Under the pieces are notes generated by a model. It had not been told where the DNA came from and made no database searches. It saw only the letters and a program-made list of their open reading frames with translations. A program made the position numbers and the translations under genes. This document shows, piece by piece, positions 48,218 to 59,029 of a stretch of 64,000 nucleotides of DNA (positions are counted from its first letter, which is position 1; each line of letters starts with the position of its first letter). Source of the DNA: Serratia marcescens (lineage in GTDB: Bacteria; Pseudomonadota; Gammaproteobacteria; Enterobacterales; Enterobacteriaceae); NCBI GenBank assembly GCA_015548865.1, contig JADMXW010000002.1, forward strand, positions 62,001 to 126,000, written 5' to 3'.

Positions 48218-49669
48218 CTAGCTTGAGCAAGACACTTCCAACGCTTTTCCCCACGCTGGCGGCGCTGCCGCCAGCCGTTCGTATTCAGGTTGTTCGTCAT
48301 AGGGGCAAGAAAGGGCCTGGTGCAACTGCTGCAACGGGCCTACATCATCCTGTTCTGCCGCTTCAATAGCCTGCTGTGCCAGATAGTTACGCAGGATATA
48401 TTTAGGGTTTGCTGCCTTCATGCTACGCTGGCGTTGTTCATCGCTTTGCGCCTCTTGTGCCAACCGAGCGCGATAGTCACTAAACCATGTGTCAAATGCC
48501 GCGCGATCGATGAATGTATCTCGCAGCGGAGAATCTGCATTCTGCACTTCGGTTTCACTCAGCAAACGGAATGTACGGGTATAGTCACTGCGCTCACGCG
48601 CCATCAAACTCAGCAAGCCAACCAAAAGATCGTTATCCCTGGCATCTGCATCAAAAAACCCCAATTTAGCGCGCATCAGTTGCCCAAAGTGCGCCATTAA
48701 GACCGGTTCATAACACCCCAGCGCAGTTTCAAGCGCTTCAACCGACAACAAACCTGAGAGCGCCTGCGCGAGTCGATGCAAATTCCACAACGCAACAGCA
48801 GGTTGGTTATCAAACGCATAGCGACCATGGTAATCGGAGTGATTACACACAAAATCAGGCTGGTAGTCATCCATAAAGCCGTAAGGGCCATAATCGAACG
48901 TCAGGCCAAGTATCGACATATTATCGGTATTCATAACACCATGGGCGAACCCTACCGCCTGCCAGTGAGCGACCATACGCGCCGTGCGTTCGACAATATC
49001 GGTAAACCATAACAGATAGCGCTGCTCATCATGCTGCCACTGAGGCCAATGATGCATAATGGCAAACTCCACTAGGCGCTTTACCTGCTCCGGCTGACGC
49101 GCATAGTAAAAATGCTCAAAATGGCCGAAACGGAGGTGGCTTTCAGCGACACGCATCAGCATGGCTCCCCTTTCTTCACGTTCGCGTTGAACGGGTTCAT
49201 CACTGGCGACAATAGCCAACGCACGTGTGGTGGGAATCCCCAGATGGTGCAGCGCTTCTGAAGCGAGGAACTCGCGTATCACCGATCGCAGCACAGCGCG
49301 ACCATCCCCCATACGCGAATAGGGCGTCAATCCAGCACCTTTTAGGTGCCATTCCATGCTGGAACCATCCGCCAGCCGTTGTTCCCCTAACAAAAGCCCC
49401 CGCCCATCACCCAGTTGCCCTGCCCAAACACCAAACTGGTGGCCACTGTAGACCTGCGCCAACGATAGCATACCGGGTAATAGTGTCTTTCCTTGCCAGA
49501 TATCAATATGTTCGGGCTGAAACCAGCTGTCAGGCAACCCTAAATGCCGAGCCAATTCTGCGCTGTGATAAAGCAAACGAGCCCCCTGTAAGGGGGTGGA
49601 CGAAAGCGCCGTGTAGTAACCGGGCAAGGTATCATAGTAATGGTGGGTGAATCTGAGTCCCTGAGTCAT
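48218..49669 (-). CDS. selO: Protein adenylyltransferase SelO (YdiU)
   Basis: A 483-residue pseudokinase-fold enzyme that attaches AMP to Ser, Thr or Tyr of proteins linked to redox balance. Active-site parts are visible: [15 protein letters not shown] (glycine-rich loop, 77-91), [25 protein letters not shown] (243-255) and DYGPYGFMD (259-267). The C-terminus ends EVSCSS; the selenocysteine of the animal protein is replaced by Cys, as in E. coli. It is convergent with hmuV. Confidence 0.93.
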   Translation of the reverse strand: MTQGLRFTHHYYDTLPGYYTALSSTPLQGARLLYHSAELARHLGLPDSWFQPEHIDIWQGKTLLPGMLSLAQVYSGHQFGVWAGQLGDGRGLLLGEQRLADGSSMEWHLKGAGLTPYSRMGDGRAVLRSVIREFLASEALHHLGIPTTRALAIVASDEPVQREREERGAMLMRVAESHLRFGHFEHFYYARQPEQVKRLVEFAIMHHWPQWQHDEQRYLLWFTDIVERTARMVAHWQAVGFAHGVMNTDNMSILGLTFDYGPYGFMDDYQPDFVCNHSDYHGRYAFDNQPAVALWNLHRLAQALSGLLSVEALETALGCYEPVLMAHFGQLMRAKLGFFDADARDNDLLVGLLSLMARERSDYTRTFRLLSETEVQNADSPLRDTFIDRAAFDTWFSDYRARLAQEAQSDEQRQRSMKAANPKYILRNYLAQQAIEAAEQDDVGPLQQLHQALSCPYDEQPEYERLAAAPPAWGKALEVSCSS

Positions 49670-49758
49670 CGTCGTTATGTCACTCTACTGCGGCTGCCAA
49701 ATTTAAGTGTAGAACGCCAGCAGAGAAATAAACACAGACAAAACACAGGGATAATGGA

Positions 49759-50484
49759 TTAAGCAGCGGGCGTCAGTTCATGCTCTAGCGCATGCAAGGG
49801 AATAGCAGGCCACAGTTTACCTTGTACCGCATCGACATTAAGTTGATTTACTTTTTGTAAATGATCGCGGGTATCAATGCCTTTGGCGATCACCCCAATT
49901 CCCCGTTGGTGGCTTTTCATTACGTGGAGCAAGGGATCCATTATCAGGTCGGGTGCGGGCCGAGAAAGGATATCCCAGACCAGTTTAGGATCAATTTTGA
50001 CATAACTCAGTAAACCATCATGAAATGCTTTCAGGTTTACCTTGCCTGAGCCGAAGTTATCCAACCACAAGGGAAACATGTTGCTGAGCTCTGTGATGTC
50101 ATTATTCCCTTTACCTTCGGACAGACGTGGAAAAGCTTCATTAATTTCCAGATGCACAAAGGGTAACGCACGAATGGCATTACGCCGGGGAATGGATGCC
50201 ATCAGTATTTCGGCGCAATGTTTCTCAATGCGCCACACCAATAAAAATCGGTGTAATTTGAGCCATTCCGCCTTGCGCCGAATGATATCAATTTGCTCAT
50301 CCAACAATGCCAGCTTCTGCGCGGTGGTCAACATGCTCATCAAAATATCGCCCGGCACGCTGAGTTTACCATCGCTACTATTGAAACAGCCCACCATTTC
50401 CAAGGCCAGCAAACGCTCATCTCGGCTATAGATAGGCCAGAACAGGTATTCACTTTCGTAATCAACGTCTAACGAAATTTTCAT
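49759..50484 (-). CDS. ydiV: Degenerate EAL-domain protein, YdiV-like
   Basis: A 241-residue protein with the EAL fold but no working active site: the EAL motif reads LEM in RLLALEMVGCF, and the DDF motif is LDNFGSG. E. coli/Salmonella YdiV is such a protein and blocks FlhD4C2, lowering flagellar gene expression. Length and the place next to selO match ydiV. Divergence is high, so the target protein is less sure than the fold. Confidence 0.75.
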   Translation of the reverse strand: MKISLDVDYESEYLFWPIYSRDERLLALEMVGCFNSSDGKLSVPGDILMSMLTTAQKLALLDEQIDIIRRKAEWLKLHRFLLVWRIEKHCAEILMASIPRRNAIRALPFVHLEINEAFPRLSEGKGNNDITELSNMFPLWLDNFGSGKVNLKAFHDGLLSYVKIDPKLVWDILSRPAPDLIMDPLLHVMKSHQRGIGVIAKGIDTRDHLQKVNQLNVDAVQGKLWPAIPLHALEHELTPAA

Positions 50485-50627
50485 GATATATGTCTACAGA
50501 GAAAAGCGTTCAATTTCACTCTAGCGCTAACGATGAGCACTCAACAATCCCTTTTTCACTATCCTTATACTCCCCTTACAGTGATGTCACGCTGTTAACG
50601 GTTGTTTGCTGACAAGGGGACGTGTGA

Positions 50628-51644
50628 CTAACGGATATTCTCCGCCAACCACGCATTCATTTGTTGCAGTTCAGACTGCTGTTCGGGAAACTGTTTAAAC
50701 AGAGATTCCCCGATGGCAATAATATCAGCCACGCGATAAGCACACCCTTGTAAGGCAAGAGCCAGCGCTTCAAGCGGCGCAGGATTCAGGCTGTCCGTAT
50801 AGAGTTGACTGCGCACAATAACGCCACGATCGACATCCATATGCAGTTCAACGCCGCCCCAAGGGAAACGGGTATCCAGCATATGGGTAAAATCCGGTGC
50901 CTGACCAAAATTCCATTCCCAGCTGCTTTGTTTGGCAAACTGCTCACGAAAACCAGGAAGATCCGGCATTTGTATCGGAGAGATGTGCTCAGCCGTACAG
51001 CTGTCGCCATAATAAGTGAAGAATGCGTCGCGCACGGCATCACACACCTGCGCGTGATCGATATCCGGCAACAGTTCCACCAAATTCGCGACTCTTGACC
51101 GCACCGAGGTGATGCCCTTGGCTTGCAATTTTTTCACATCCGGGTTGAGGTAGTTTGCCAGACGGGAAAGGTCAGCATTGAGCAACAGCGTACCGTGGTG
51201 AAAACCGCGATCTTTGGTTTCACGGTAGGCAGAACCCGAAATTTTACGCTCACCGTCTGCTGTTGCCACAACCAGGTCGTTACGCCCAGAGGCAGAGGCA
51301 TTCACCCCCAGCGCCGTAAGTGCATTAAGAATAATGGTCGTGGAGACGCTTTTATCGTATCCCGGCTTTCCTGCCATAAAAGTAAAACAGGTGTTACCCA
51401 AATCGTGAAAAACGGCACCGCCACCGCTGCTGCGCCGCGCAAGTTTAATGCCATCCTCGTCCATCTTGCGGGTATTGCACTCTTTCCACGGGTTTTGGGC
51501 CCGGCCAATCACCACAGTTTCTGCATTACGCCACAGGAACAATACGTGCTGCGTTGGCGACATCTGGCGAAAGATACACTCTTCCACCGCCAGATTAAAC
51601 CAGGGATCATAGGAGTCAGACAGTAATAAACGGAGTGAAGACAT
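50628..51644 (-). CDS. lplA: Lipoate-protein ligase A
   Basis: A 338-residue ligase that activates free lipoate with ATP and attaches it to lipoyl domains of 2-oxoacid dehydrogenases and Gcv[21 protein letters not shown] is the lipoyl-AMP binding loop; [19 protein letters not shown] carries the catalytic lysine region. ATG 51644 gives [17 protein letters not shown], the E. coli start; an ORF start at 51674 adds ten residues. In E. coli lplA is elsewhere (near serB), so its presence between ydiV and nlpC is a local difference. Confidence 0.94.
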   Translation of the reverse strand: MSSLRLLLSDSYDPWFNLAVEECIFRQMSPTQHVLFLWRNAETVVIGRAQNPWKECNTRKMDEDGIKLARRSSGGGAVFHDLGNTCFTFMAGKPGYDKSVSTTIILNALTALGVNASASGRNDLVVATADGERKISGSAYRETKDRGFHHGTLLLNADLSRLANYLNPDVKKLQAKGITSVRSRVANLVELLPDIDHAQVCDAVRDAFFTYYGDSCTAEHISPIQMPDLPGFREQFAKQSSWEWNFGQAPDFTHMLDTRFPWGGVELHMDVDRGVIVRSQLYTDSLNPAPLEALALALQGCAYRVADIIAIGESLFKQFPEQQSELQQMNAWLAENIR

Positions 51645-51701
51645 TGAGGCTCCCTGCGCGAACAGCCCGCCCATATCGGCAGCCGTTATTTCAGATTGGG
51701 A

Positions 51702-52169
51702 TCAGATTCGACGCGCTTGCCAGTACGCGCGTTTCCAATAAACATTATCCAATGACGATCGCATTACGCCCTGACTGGTAGAGGCGTGAATAAACTGATC
51801 GTCTTTATCATAAATGCCAACATGCAACCCGCTGCTACCGCTGCCGGTTTTAAAAAATACCAGATCGCCCGGCAGCAGATCATCTCGATCAATACGCGTA
51901 CCCAGTTCAGTTTGCGCTTCGGTGGTACGAGGCAGTTGCATACCAAAACGATCGCGAAAGGTGAGATAGACAAAACCAGAGCAATCAATGCCACGGTGAT
52001 CTAACCCACCATAGCGATACGGTGTACCGCGCCACTGCGTGAGCTGCTCGTTGAGTTGGCTTATCACCATGATGGAGTCGCCCAGACGGACGTTGGGCGG
52101 CGGCGCGCGATGGCTGCTGCACCCGACCAAAAACAAACTTGCTATCAACAACCCCTGAATCAAGCGCAT
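51702..52169 (-). CDS. nlpC: NlpC/P60-family lipoprotein NlpC
   Basis: A 155-residue lipoprotein, lipobox LFLVG-C (Cys17). The NlpC/P60 cysteine peptidase domain has the catalytic DCSGFVYLTF and the His in GLHVGIYDK. Such enzymes cut peptide stems of peptidoglycan. It sits beside btuD as in E. coli, with 138 bp between; the name comes from this family founder. Confidence 0.92.
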   Translation of the reverse strand: MRLIQGLLIASLFLVGCSSHRAPPPNVRLGDSIMVISQLNEQLTQWRGTPYRYGGLDHRGIDCSGFVYLTFRDRFGMQLPRTTEAQTELGTRIDRDDLLPGDLVFFKTGSGSSGLHVGIYDKDDQFIHASTSQGVMRSSLDNVYWKRAYWQARRI

Positions 52170-52307
52170 CTGCGGTATCCTGCGACTATCGGCTCATGTT
52201 CTTGTTCACCGCTTCCTGCGATAAATATCACGCTATCAGAATGATATTGCTGTCTAATTTAGCGTTGATTTCCCTGTCATTGCAAGTCTGATGCCTTAAA
52301 TGACAGG

Positions 52308-53099
52308 TTACTCAGAAACAGGCACTAACCAATCACGCTCACCAACACGATGTCGTTGGAAGTCGATGCCAAAGACCGGGGCCAGACGGTCAGGTTGCAT
52401 CACCTCTGTCGCACTGCCAGAATCAATCAAGCTACCATTTGAAATCAACCAGATATCGTCGGCTTGCTGTAAGCTGTGGTTTAAATCATGGGCGCTGGCT
52501 AACACAATTAATCCAGCTTGGCACAACACTTTCAGCATGGCATCTAATGCAACGCGCTGCGCCACATCCAGACCGGTAGCAGGTTCATCCAATACCAACA
52601 GTCGAGCATAAGGATTAAGCGAAGGCCACACCTGCAAAAATACGGCAGCAAGGCGCACGCGCTGCCATTCACCGCCAGATAACTCTGTCAACGGCCGCGT
52701 CAGTTTATCTGTTAACATCAGGCGAGTGGCCAGTTGCGCAACCACTTCATCTACCGCGATAACACTTGCCTGCCCCGGTTGGTGTAAAGCCAGATATTGG
52801 AACACGGGCATCAGTGCACTCGGGCTTTGCTGCTGCGACAAATAAGCGCGGCGCAACGCAAGGTCCCTCGCGGACAAATCCGCGAGGGTCATACCTTCCA
52901 GTTCCACACGCCCTTCCCCCTCCAACAGCCCGGAAACACGCGCCAACAAGGTGCTTTTCCCTGAACCGTTAGGCCCGACAACATGAATCAAGCGCCCGGC
53001 ATAGGCACTGACACTGACCGGGTGTAAACGACGACCACAGGCTACATTCGTCAGCCGTAGTGCACAGGGAACGTGGTGTTTCAACTCTTGCGTTAACAA
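52308..53099 (-). CDS. btuD: Vitamin B12 import ATPase BtuD
   Basis: A 263-residue ABC ATPase. Walker [19 protein letters not shown], signature LSGGEWQRVRLAAV and Walker B LLVLDEPATGLDVAQ are present. AYLSQQQSP and the LSGGEWQRVRLAAV block match E. coli BtuD. With BtuC it imports cobalamin. The ATG immediately follows the btuE stop. The N-terminus is about ten residues longer than in E. coli. Confidence 0.93.
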   Translation of the reverse strand: MLTQELKHHVPCALRLTNVACGRRLHPVSVSAYAGRLIHVVGPNGSGKSTLLARVSGLLEGEGRVELEGMTLADLSARDLALRRAYLSQQQSPSALMPVFQYLALHQPGQASVIAVDEVVAQLATRLMLTDKLTRPLTELSGGEWQRVRLAAVFLQVWPSLNPYARLLVLDEPATGLDVAQRVALDAMLKVLCQAGLIVLASAHDLNHSLQQADDIWLISNGSLIDSGSATEVMQPDRLAPVFGIDFQRHRVGERDWLVPVSE

Positions 53100-53651
53100 T
53101 TACTCTGCCACCGCCGCATCAATGGCGTTGATGATCATTTTGTCATCAGGCGCAACATCGGGAGAAAAACGCTGAATCACGTTGCCATCTCGCCCAATCA
53201 GGAATTTTTCAAAGTTCCACAGGATATCTTCCGGATGTTTAGGTGCGCGCCCCTTGTTGAGTAAACGCTCATAGAAACCGCTGAGCAGATTCCCCTTGGC
53301 TTTGGGCTGAGCGGCAATCAGATGACGGTACAGAGGGTGGCGCTGCTCACCGTTCACTTCAATCTTGCTGAACATGGGGAACTGCACACCAAAGGTGGCA
53401 CGACAAAATTCTTGAATCTCGGCATCGCTGCCCGGCTCTTGCCCGGCAAATTCATTGGAAGGGAAACCCAATACGACAAAACCACGTTCGCGATAAGTTT
53501 CATACAGTTTCTCCAACGCATCATACTGTTTGGTTAAACCGCACTTTGAGGCCACATTAACAATCAACGCCACTTGCCCCTGATAAGCGCCAAACGTGGT
53601 CGCCTCACCGTTAATAGTGGTCAACGGGATTGCATAGATGTCGTTACTCAT
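53100..53651 (-). CDS. btuE: Glutathione peroxidase-like thiol peroxidase BtuE
   Basis: A 183-residue Gpx-family protein. The peroxidatic cysteine is in NVASKCGLTKQY. In GFPSNEF a serine replaces the Cys usual at that position (GFPCNQF); the second Cys in FCRATFGVQFP remains. WNFEKFLIGRDG provides the catalytic Trp-Asn. E. coli BtuE reduces peroxides with thioredoxin and is not needed for B12 uptake. ATG 53651 has a good AAGG; 53675 is an upstream alternative overlapping btuC. Confidence 0.9.
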   Translation of the reverse strand: MSNDIYAIPLTTINGEATTFGAYQGQVALIVNVASKCGLTKQYDALEKLYETYRERGFVVLGFPSNEFAGQEPGSDAEIQEFCRATFGVQFPMFSKIEVNGEQRHPLYRHLIAAQPKAKGNLLSGFYERLLNKGRAPKHPEDILWNFEKFLIGRDGNVIQRFSPDVAPDDKMIINAIDAAVAE

Positions 53652-53674
53652 AGTCACCTTCCTGTTGTACGTCA

Positions 53675-54691
53675 TTAAGTTACATTTACCGGATTACGCC
53701 TGCGCAATAGCAGCCAAATAAATAACGGTGCGCCAAGCGTTGCAGTGATCACACCGATAGGCAGTTCAGCCGACGGGAGCATCACACGCGCCATGGTGTC
53801 GGAGAGCGAGAGCGTCATTGCACCTGCCAATCCGCACCCTGTCAGCAAATAACGTTGATCGGTCAACCCCATCAGGCGCAGCGCATGAGGCACAATCAGC
53901 CCAACAAAACCGATAACGCCAGCCAACGCGACACTGATGCCCACCAGGATACCCACAACCAATACCAAAAGATTACGCCAGCGGTAAACGGAGATCCCCA
54001 GTTGCCGGGCCTGAATTTCGCCGAGAGAAAGGCGGTTCAGCGTTTGCCCTTGGCGACTTAACCACATCAGACAAGGCAACAGCGCCACCATCAGCCACCC
54101 GTAACGCCAGTCAACACCGCTGAATCCTCCCAACATCCAATACATCAGTTGGCGTAAATCCAGACTGGTACTGAAATAGACTGCCCAGGTCATTACGGCA
54201 CTGCAAACAATTCCCAGCGCTACGCCAATCAGCAACAGGCGCGCATTCGAAATATGACGACGAGCAAAGTGTAATAACAGGAATGTGGTCGCGAGCGCGC
54301 CCACAATAGCACCAACGCTCAGCACCCAAACGGGCTGTAGCCCCTGCCCGAGCAGTACGCCAAGGACCAACGCCACGCCAGCGCCATTAGCAACACCCAG
54401 CAAACCCGGTTCTGCCAGCGGGTTATCAAAAATAGCCTGCATGACGGCCCCCGACATTGCCAGACTTGCCCCCACCAGCATAACAGCCAGTGTCCTCGGC
54501 AAGCGCAGCTGCCAGATGAAAACACGCTGTGCATCATCCCACCATGCCCAAGGGGCAACCCAGCGGTCCCCGGCACATAACCCGATAATCAACGTCATCG
54601 CCGCCAGCAGCGCCAACACCACAATGCGTTGCCGATCGTGATAATGCTGCCGCGAACGCAACAGCGAGTATCCCTTGTTCAATGACTGCAT
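53675..54691 (-). CDS. btuC: Vitamin B12 import permease BtuC
   Basis: A 338-residue FecCD permease. [37 protein letters not shown] and [20 protein letters not shown] mark the family, and the sequence follows E. coli BtuC. The open frame runs on upstream to 55069, but those 126 residues do not resemble BtuC; AGGA 8 nt before ATG 54691 and the length fix the start. In E. coli ihfA precedes btuC; it is not here. I see no cobalamin riboswitch in the leader. Confidence 0.93.
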   Translation of the reverse strand: MQSLNKGYSLLRSRQHYHDRQRIVVLALLAAMTLIIGLCAGDRWVAPWAWWDDAQRVFIWQLRLPRTLAVMLVGASLAMSGAVMQAIFDNPLAEPGLLGVANGAGVALVLGVLLGQGLQPVWVLSVGAIVGALATTFLLLHFARRHISNARLLLIGVALGIVCSAVMTWAVYFSTSLDLRQLMYWMLGGFSGVDWRYGWLMVALLPCLMWLSRQGQTLNRLSLGEIQARQLGISVYRWRNLLVLVVGILVGISVALAGVIGFVGLIVPHALRLMGLTDQRYLLTGCGLAGAMTLSLSDTMARVMLPSAELPIGVITATLGAPLFIWLLLRRRNPVNVT

Positions 54692-54959
54692 AACGCTATC
54701 CTGTGCACTGCGGTCATACCGCGCAAAATCAACTATGCTTAGCTTAAAACCTATCCCAGTAGCGTCATTGGCGCGGCCAGTTGGCCACGGACAACGCGCA
54801 GAAACCAGGCCTACACGCAGTACGTGAAGATATCGAGCACAGCCCTGGGCTAAAATGGCAAGAAAAATGGCCCTAATGGGATAAGCTCGTAACCGGATTT
54901 TCGTGACGCGACGCGACACCCTCCCCATGTCGCTCCCCCTGCCAGAGGAGATCATTACC

Positions 54960-55175
54960 ATGTGGAACTGGCTAAGAGAGACAACGACGCAGTACCCGGC
55001 CAACGGATCCTCTGCTTCGACGCTACCTCGCCGCACACAATGCAACGACTGTGAGTACAGCTTTTTCAATCATGACGCTATGTTACCGTTCGACAGCCTT
55101 AACGAGTGCCAATGTAACGAACATAGCGTTAACACACGCCATTCGTCCAGCGCAGACATACATGACACCTGGTAG
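54960..55175 (+). CDS. Possible small Cys-containing protein, 71 aa
   Basis: An ATG at 54960 is preceded by AGGAG with 9 nt spacing and opens a 71-codon frame with CNDC and CQC motifs and an N-terminal MWNWLRE. I know no family for it. It occupies most of the otherwise empty stretch (54692-55178) between btuC and cobB, divergent from btuC, and ends 4 bp from the convergent cobB stop. The good ribosome binding site is the main support; composition does not settle whether it is coding. Confidence 0.35.
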   Translation: MWNWLRETTTQYPANGSSASTLPRRTQCNDCEYSFFNHDAMLPFDSLNECQCNEHSVNTRHSSSADIHDTW

Positions 55176-55178
55176 TCG

Positions 55179-56009
55179 CTAAAACGCCACCTTGCGTCGT
55201 CCTGTCAGCCAAGCACCGACAAATTCAGGCACTACCGAGGTGGCCGAACCGTAGATTTTCTCATCAAACTGGCTCTCTACCTGGCTGGGTTCCAGATTAA
55301 GCTCTATGGTATAAGCACCATGTGTATGCGCTTCATGGACAAAACCGGCGGCAGGATAGACGTGCCCAGAGGTACCAATGGCAATGAAATAATCAGCTTG
55401 TTCGAGTGCCTGATAAATACGCTCCATACCAAGGGGCATTTCGCCAAACCACACCACATGGGGGCGAAGCGGTGCAGGAAACTGACAGCAGTGACAACGT
55501 TCATCAGCAGCAACATCACCCGTCCACTCGATAACCTGTCCGCTATGGCTGCAGCGTACCTTGAGCAATTCGCCGTGCATATGAATAACCCGCTGACTGC
55601 CCGCGCGTTCGTGCAGGTTGTCGATATTTTGCGTCACCAACAGGAAATTATCCCCCAGCGCCGCCTCAAGATTGGCTAACGCCAAGTGAGCTGCATTCGG
55701 CACCACCTCTGGTTGCTGCAATTGCCTACGGCGTGCATTGTAAAACGCCTGCACCCGTTGCGGATCGCGTTTAAACCCTTCCGGGGTCGCCACATCTTCC
55801 ACCCGGTGCTCTTCCCAAAGTCCATCCGCTGCACGAAAGGTTCGAATGCCGGATTCTGCTGAAATCCCCGCGCCGGTCAGAACCACCACGCGCGGGCTTT
55901 TTGATTCATTCACCGCCAGATAATCCTTATGGAAAATTCGTGAACGCAGACGCTGCTGACGCAGCCGTTTTCCTTGATGAAACCGAATCATCCGTTGACG
56001 CGTATGCAT
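55179..56009 (-). CDS. cobB: NAD-dependent protein deacylase CobB (sirtuin)
   Basis: A 276-residue sirtuin. NAD binding: [16 protein letters not shown] (44-59) and [12 protein letters not shown]; catalytic His145 in HMHGELL; Tyr90 and Arg93 in AFYNARRRQ fit the desuccinylase pair; zinc cysteines at C153 and in CHCC (172-175). It removes acetyl and succinyl groups from lysines, for example on Acs. The basic N-terminal extension is as in E. coli. It follows nagK as in E. coli. Confidence 0.95.
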   Translation of the reverse strand: MHTRQRMIRFHQGKRLRQQRLRSRIFHKDYLAVNESKSPRVVVLTGAGISAESGIRTFRAADGLWEEHRVEDVATPEGFKRDPQRVQAFYNARRRQLQQPEVVPNAAHLALANLEAALGDNFLLVTQNIDNLHERAGSQRVIHMHGELLKVRCSHSGQVIEWTGDVAADERCHCCQFPAPLRPHVVWFGEMPLGMERIYQALEQADYFIAIGTSGHVYPAAGFVHEAHTHGAYTIELNLEPSQVESQFDEKIYGSATSVVPEFVGAWLTGRRKVAF

Positions 56010-56077
56010 GTCTGCTCCTGTGATAACGGGGTAGCGTGTTGTTAGCGTTGTGTGCTTTTTATTACCAAGAAAAACTA

Positions 56078-56986
56078 TTACACAGAAAAATGCAACAGGG
56101 CGGCTCCCCGAACACCACCAGCATCGCCATAGCGCGCTTTCTCAATTCGAGGCAGGCGAGCCACGGGCAACAAGTAATCAGGCAGTCTAGCAGGTAGAAA
56201 CTGGTAGATTTCATCAAAATTAGACAATCCGCCCCCCAGCACCAATAAGTGGGGATCAAACATTGTCAACAGATTCCCCACACAGGCAGCGAGCACGCTC
56301 ATATAACGATCAACGTGCGCTAACGCATTAGCCTCGCCTGCGCGATAGTGGCGAATAATAGTGACTGCATTGAGACTTTCACCGTAAGTATGTGCATAGA
56401 GCCACTCAAAGCCCCGTCCAGAAATATAGTTCTCAATACAGCCTGATTGACCACAGCCACATTTTACCCGCGGAATATCATCACCCATGATATCCAGCGC
56501 ATCCACCGGTAAGCGAAAATGGCCGAACTCTCCGGTAATGCCGTTGCGACCGTCAATCACTTCGCCGTTAATCACCAGACCGCCACCAACGCCGGTACCC
56601 AAGATCAGTCCTAAAACAACGGGATATTGACGAAACTCTCCGTCCCAGGCTTCCGAAAGCGCAAAGCAATTGGCATCATTCGTCATACGCACATCGCGCT
56701 GCAACAGGCGTTGTAAATCAGCCTGTAACGGCTTTCCCATGGTTGCTGGCAGATTAGCCGTAAACAACGCACCATCATCGCCGGACATACCAGGAAAACC
56801 GACACCAATACTCCCCGCGTTGCCCGTCAGGGCATCCGCCTCTTGGGTAAGCGCGACAAAGGCCGCCAACAAGGCATCGTAGTCATTACGCGGCGTAGGC
56901 ACCCGTTTATGCCAGACGGAATTCATATCCGTATCAAAGACGCCGACTTCAATTTTGCTGCCGCCCAGGTCAAAACCATAATACAT
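56078..56986 (-). CDS. nagK: N-acetyl-D-glucosamine kinase NagK
   Basis: A 302-residue ROK-family kinase that phosphorylates GlcNAc recovered from peptidoglycan. The ATP motif is [16 protein letters not shown] at the start; [17 protein letters not shown] is the sugar-binding region; zinc ligands are in GHFRLP and [15 protein letters not shown]. It lies between cobB and lolE as in E. coli. Confidence 0.95.
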   Translation of the reverse strand: MYYGFDLGGSKIEVGVFDTDMNSVWHKRVPTPRNDYDALLAAFVALTQEADALTGNAGSIGVGFPGMSGDDGALFTANLPATMGKPLQADLQRLLQRDVRMTNDANCFALSEAWDGEFRQYPVVLGLILGTGVGGGLVINGEVIDGRNGITGEFGHFRLPVDALDIMGDDIPRVKCGCGQSGCIENYISGRGFEWLYAHTYGESLNAVTIIRHYRAGEANALAHVDRYMSVLAACVGNLLTMFDPHLLVLGGGLSNFDEIYQFLPARLPDYLLPVARLPRIEKARYGDAGGVRGAALLHFSV

Positions 56987-57077
56987 GGCTCACTCCTCTG
57001 TGGCTGAATAGGTTGCGCGATTGCCTGCGTAACGCTGTCCTACATTGATCTTCTCAACATGACACCCATACAGCGTG

Positions 57078-58325
57078 CTACTGCCCACTTAACACGCGTG
57101 CAGGTTCGATGCGACTGGCCCGCCGTGCCGGATACCAGCTGGCGAGCAAGCTCAGTGCCACGGCTGTGAGCAGCACCAGAACGACATCCATCATGTGTAA
57201 CTCAGACGGCAGGAAATCGATAAAATAAATATCCCCCGACAGAAAATGGTGCCCGGTCAACGACTCCAATCCGCGAATAATGGAGCTCAGTTGCAGCGTC
57301 GCCACGACACCGATAACCGCCCCGATCACACACCCGAGCAGGCCAGCCAGTAGACCATACCAAATAAAAATGGCGCGGATAAGCCTGTCACTCGCCCCCA
57401 ACGTACGCAATACGGCAATATCGCTGCTCTTGTCTTTCACTGCCATCACCAGCGTGGAGACGATATTAAAACAGGCGACGCCGATCACCAGCACCATCGC
57501 TAAATACATGATAGTCCGAATCATCTGGATGTCGCGATACATGTAACCGTAGGTGCCAATCCAGTCACGAATATAGATATAGGTGTCAGTCACTTTTCCC
57601 GCATCGCGCACCAGCTTGCTGGCGGCAAACACGTCATCAACCTTGATGGCGATACCGGAGATATCATCGCCCATGTCGAGATACTGCTGCGCATCAGTCA
57701 ACGGAATCAATGCCAAACTATGATCAAGCTGACCGCTTAGTTGCAGAATACCGCTGACGTGCAGACGAATGCGTTTGGGTTGCAACAGCTTCATCTGCGG
57801 ATCGCTGTTTGGGATCATCACCGTAACCCAATCCCCGGTTTTCACCTCGAGCGCCTGCGCAACACCTTTCCCGAGGATAACCTGTTGCTCGCCCGCTTTA
57901 AAATTAGCCCAAGCGTCCCCGGCAACAAAATTTGGCAAAGCGCTCAAGTGTGACTCCTGCTGGGGATCAACACCTTTCATCTGAATTGCACGTAGCTTGG
58001 CGCCACTCTCCAGCAGCCCGGTAAAATGAATATAAGGTGCAGCAGCAACAATGCCTGGCACCTGTTCCACTTTCGGCAACATAGCCTGCCAACCGGTAAA
58101 GGGTGGGTTTACCGGTTCCATTTCACCATGGGGCACCACCGCTAAAATACGATTTTTCAATTCTCGCTCGAAGCCGTTCATGGCGCTAAGGCCGACGATC
58201 AGTACCGCTACCCCAAGCGCAATACCGATAGTAGAAATCACCGATATCAGTGAAACCATGCCACCGCGCCGACGGCCCCGGCTAAAACGCAGCCCAATCA
58301 GCAGGGAAAGCGGGGGAAAACTCAT
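57078..58325 (-). CDS. lolE: Lipoprotein-releasing system permease LolE
   Basis: A 415-residue inner-membrane protein with four helices and a large periplasmic loop (about residues 45-270). The N-terminal [20 protein letters not shown] and [13 protein letters not shown] match LolE. With LolC and LolD it lifts outer-membrane lipoproteins, such as Lpp and NlpC-type proteins, out of the inner membrane. It overlaps lolD by 4 bp. Confidence 0.95.
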   Translation of the reverse strand: MSFPPLSLLIGLRFSRGRRRGGMVSLISVISTIGIALGVAVLIVGLSAMNGFERELKNRILAVVPHGEMEPVNPPFTGWQAMLPKVEQVPGIVAAAPYIHFTGLLESGAKLRAIQMKGVDPQQESHLSALPNFVAGDAWANFKAGEQQVILGKGVAQALEVKTGDWVTVMIPNSDPQMKLLQPKRIRLHVSGILQLSGQLDHSLALIPLTDAQQYLDMGDDISGIAIKVDDVFAASKLVRDAGKVTDTYIYIRDWIGTYGYMYRDIQMIRTIMYLAMVLVIGVACFNIVSTLVMAVKDKSSDIAVLRTLGASDRLIRAIFIWYGLLAGLLGCVIGAVIGVVATLQLSSIIRGLESLTGHHFLSGDIYFIDFLPSELHMMDVVLVLLTAVALSLLASWYPARRASRIEPARVLSGQ

Positions 58326-59029
58326 TGTGACGCTCCCATCAGAGTTGACGTCTGCTGGAGTTGCCCGTCACGCATTTCCAACTGCCGACGCAAACGCGCA
58401 GCCAACGATAAATCGTGCGTTACCACCAAAAAAGCCGTGCCCTGACGTACATTTAACTCGCCCAGAAGTTCAAAAATGGTATCAGCGGTACGTTGATCAA
58501 GATTACCGGTGGGTTCATCCGCCAACACCAGCGACGGGTTATTTACCAGCGCTCGGGCTATCGCCACACGCTGACGTTCGCCTCCCGACAATTCGCTGGA
58601 ACGGTGCTCGCGCCGCGCATCCAGCCCAACGGCCGCCAACATAGCGCGTGCCCGCTCTTGCGCCTGCGCCGGAGGTGTGTTGCCAATCAACAGAGGCATC
58701 GCCACGTTTTCCAATGCAGTAAAATCGGGTAATAAATGGTGGAACTGATAAATAAAACCCAGTTCACGGTTGCGCAGCGCCGATTTTGCCGCGGCAGAAA
58801 GCCCGCTTAACGCCTGACCTTTGAATATCACATCGCCCGTGGTAGGGGCATCCAGCCCACCCAACAGATGCAGCAGGGTACTTTTTCCGGAACCGGAACT
58901 CCCGACGATAGCCATCATTTCACCATTTTGCATGCTGAACGTCACATGACGTAGCACCTCGGTGGACAACTTACCTTCCTGATAGGTTTTACACAGGTCA
59001 TTACATTGCAACAACAGGGAATCATTCAT
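58322..59029 (-). CDS. lolD: Lipoprotein-releasing system ATPase LolD
   Basis: A 235-residue ATPase. Walker A is GSSGSGKST, signature [18 protein letters not shown], Walker [33 protein letters not shown] is characteristic of LolD. ATG 59029 gives [19 protein letters not shown], matching the family; the longer frame to 59098 runs inside lolC. It overlaps lolC by 8 bp and lolE by 4 bp. Confidence 0.96.
   Translation of the reverse strand: MNDSLLLQCNDLCKTYQEGKLSTEVLRHVTFSMQNGEMMAIVGSSGSGKSTLLHLLGGLDAPTTGDVIFKGQALSGLSAAAKSALRNRELGFIYQFHHLLPDFTALENVAMPLLIGNTPPAQAQERARAMLAAVGLDARREHRSSELSGGERQRVAIARALVNNPSLVLADEPTGNLDQRTADTIFELLGELNVRQGTAFLVVTHDLSLAARLRRQLEMRDGQLQQTSTLMGASQ

Noticed and set aside
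54692..54900. Cobalamin riboswitch upstream of btuC
   Set aside because: I looked for the B12-box and the GCCACTG core on the minus strand and found neither.
54692..55069. 126-residue N-terminal extension of the btuC frame
   Set aside because: BtuC family starts at the ATG at 54691 with a good ribosome binding site; the extension has no similarity to permeases.
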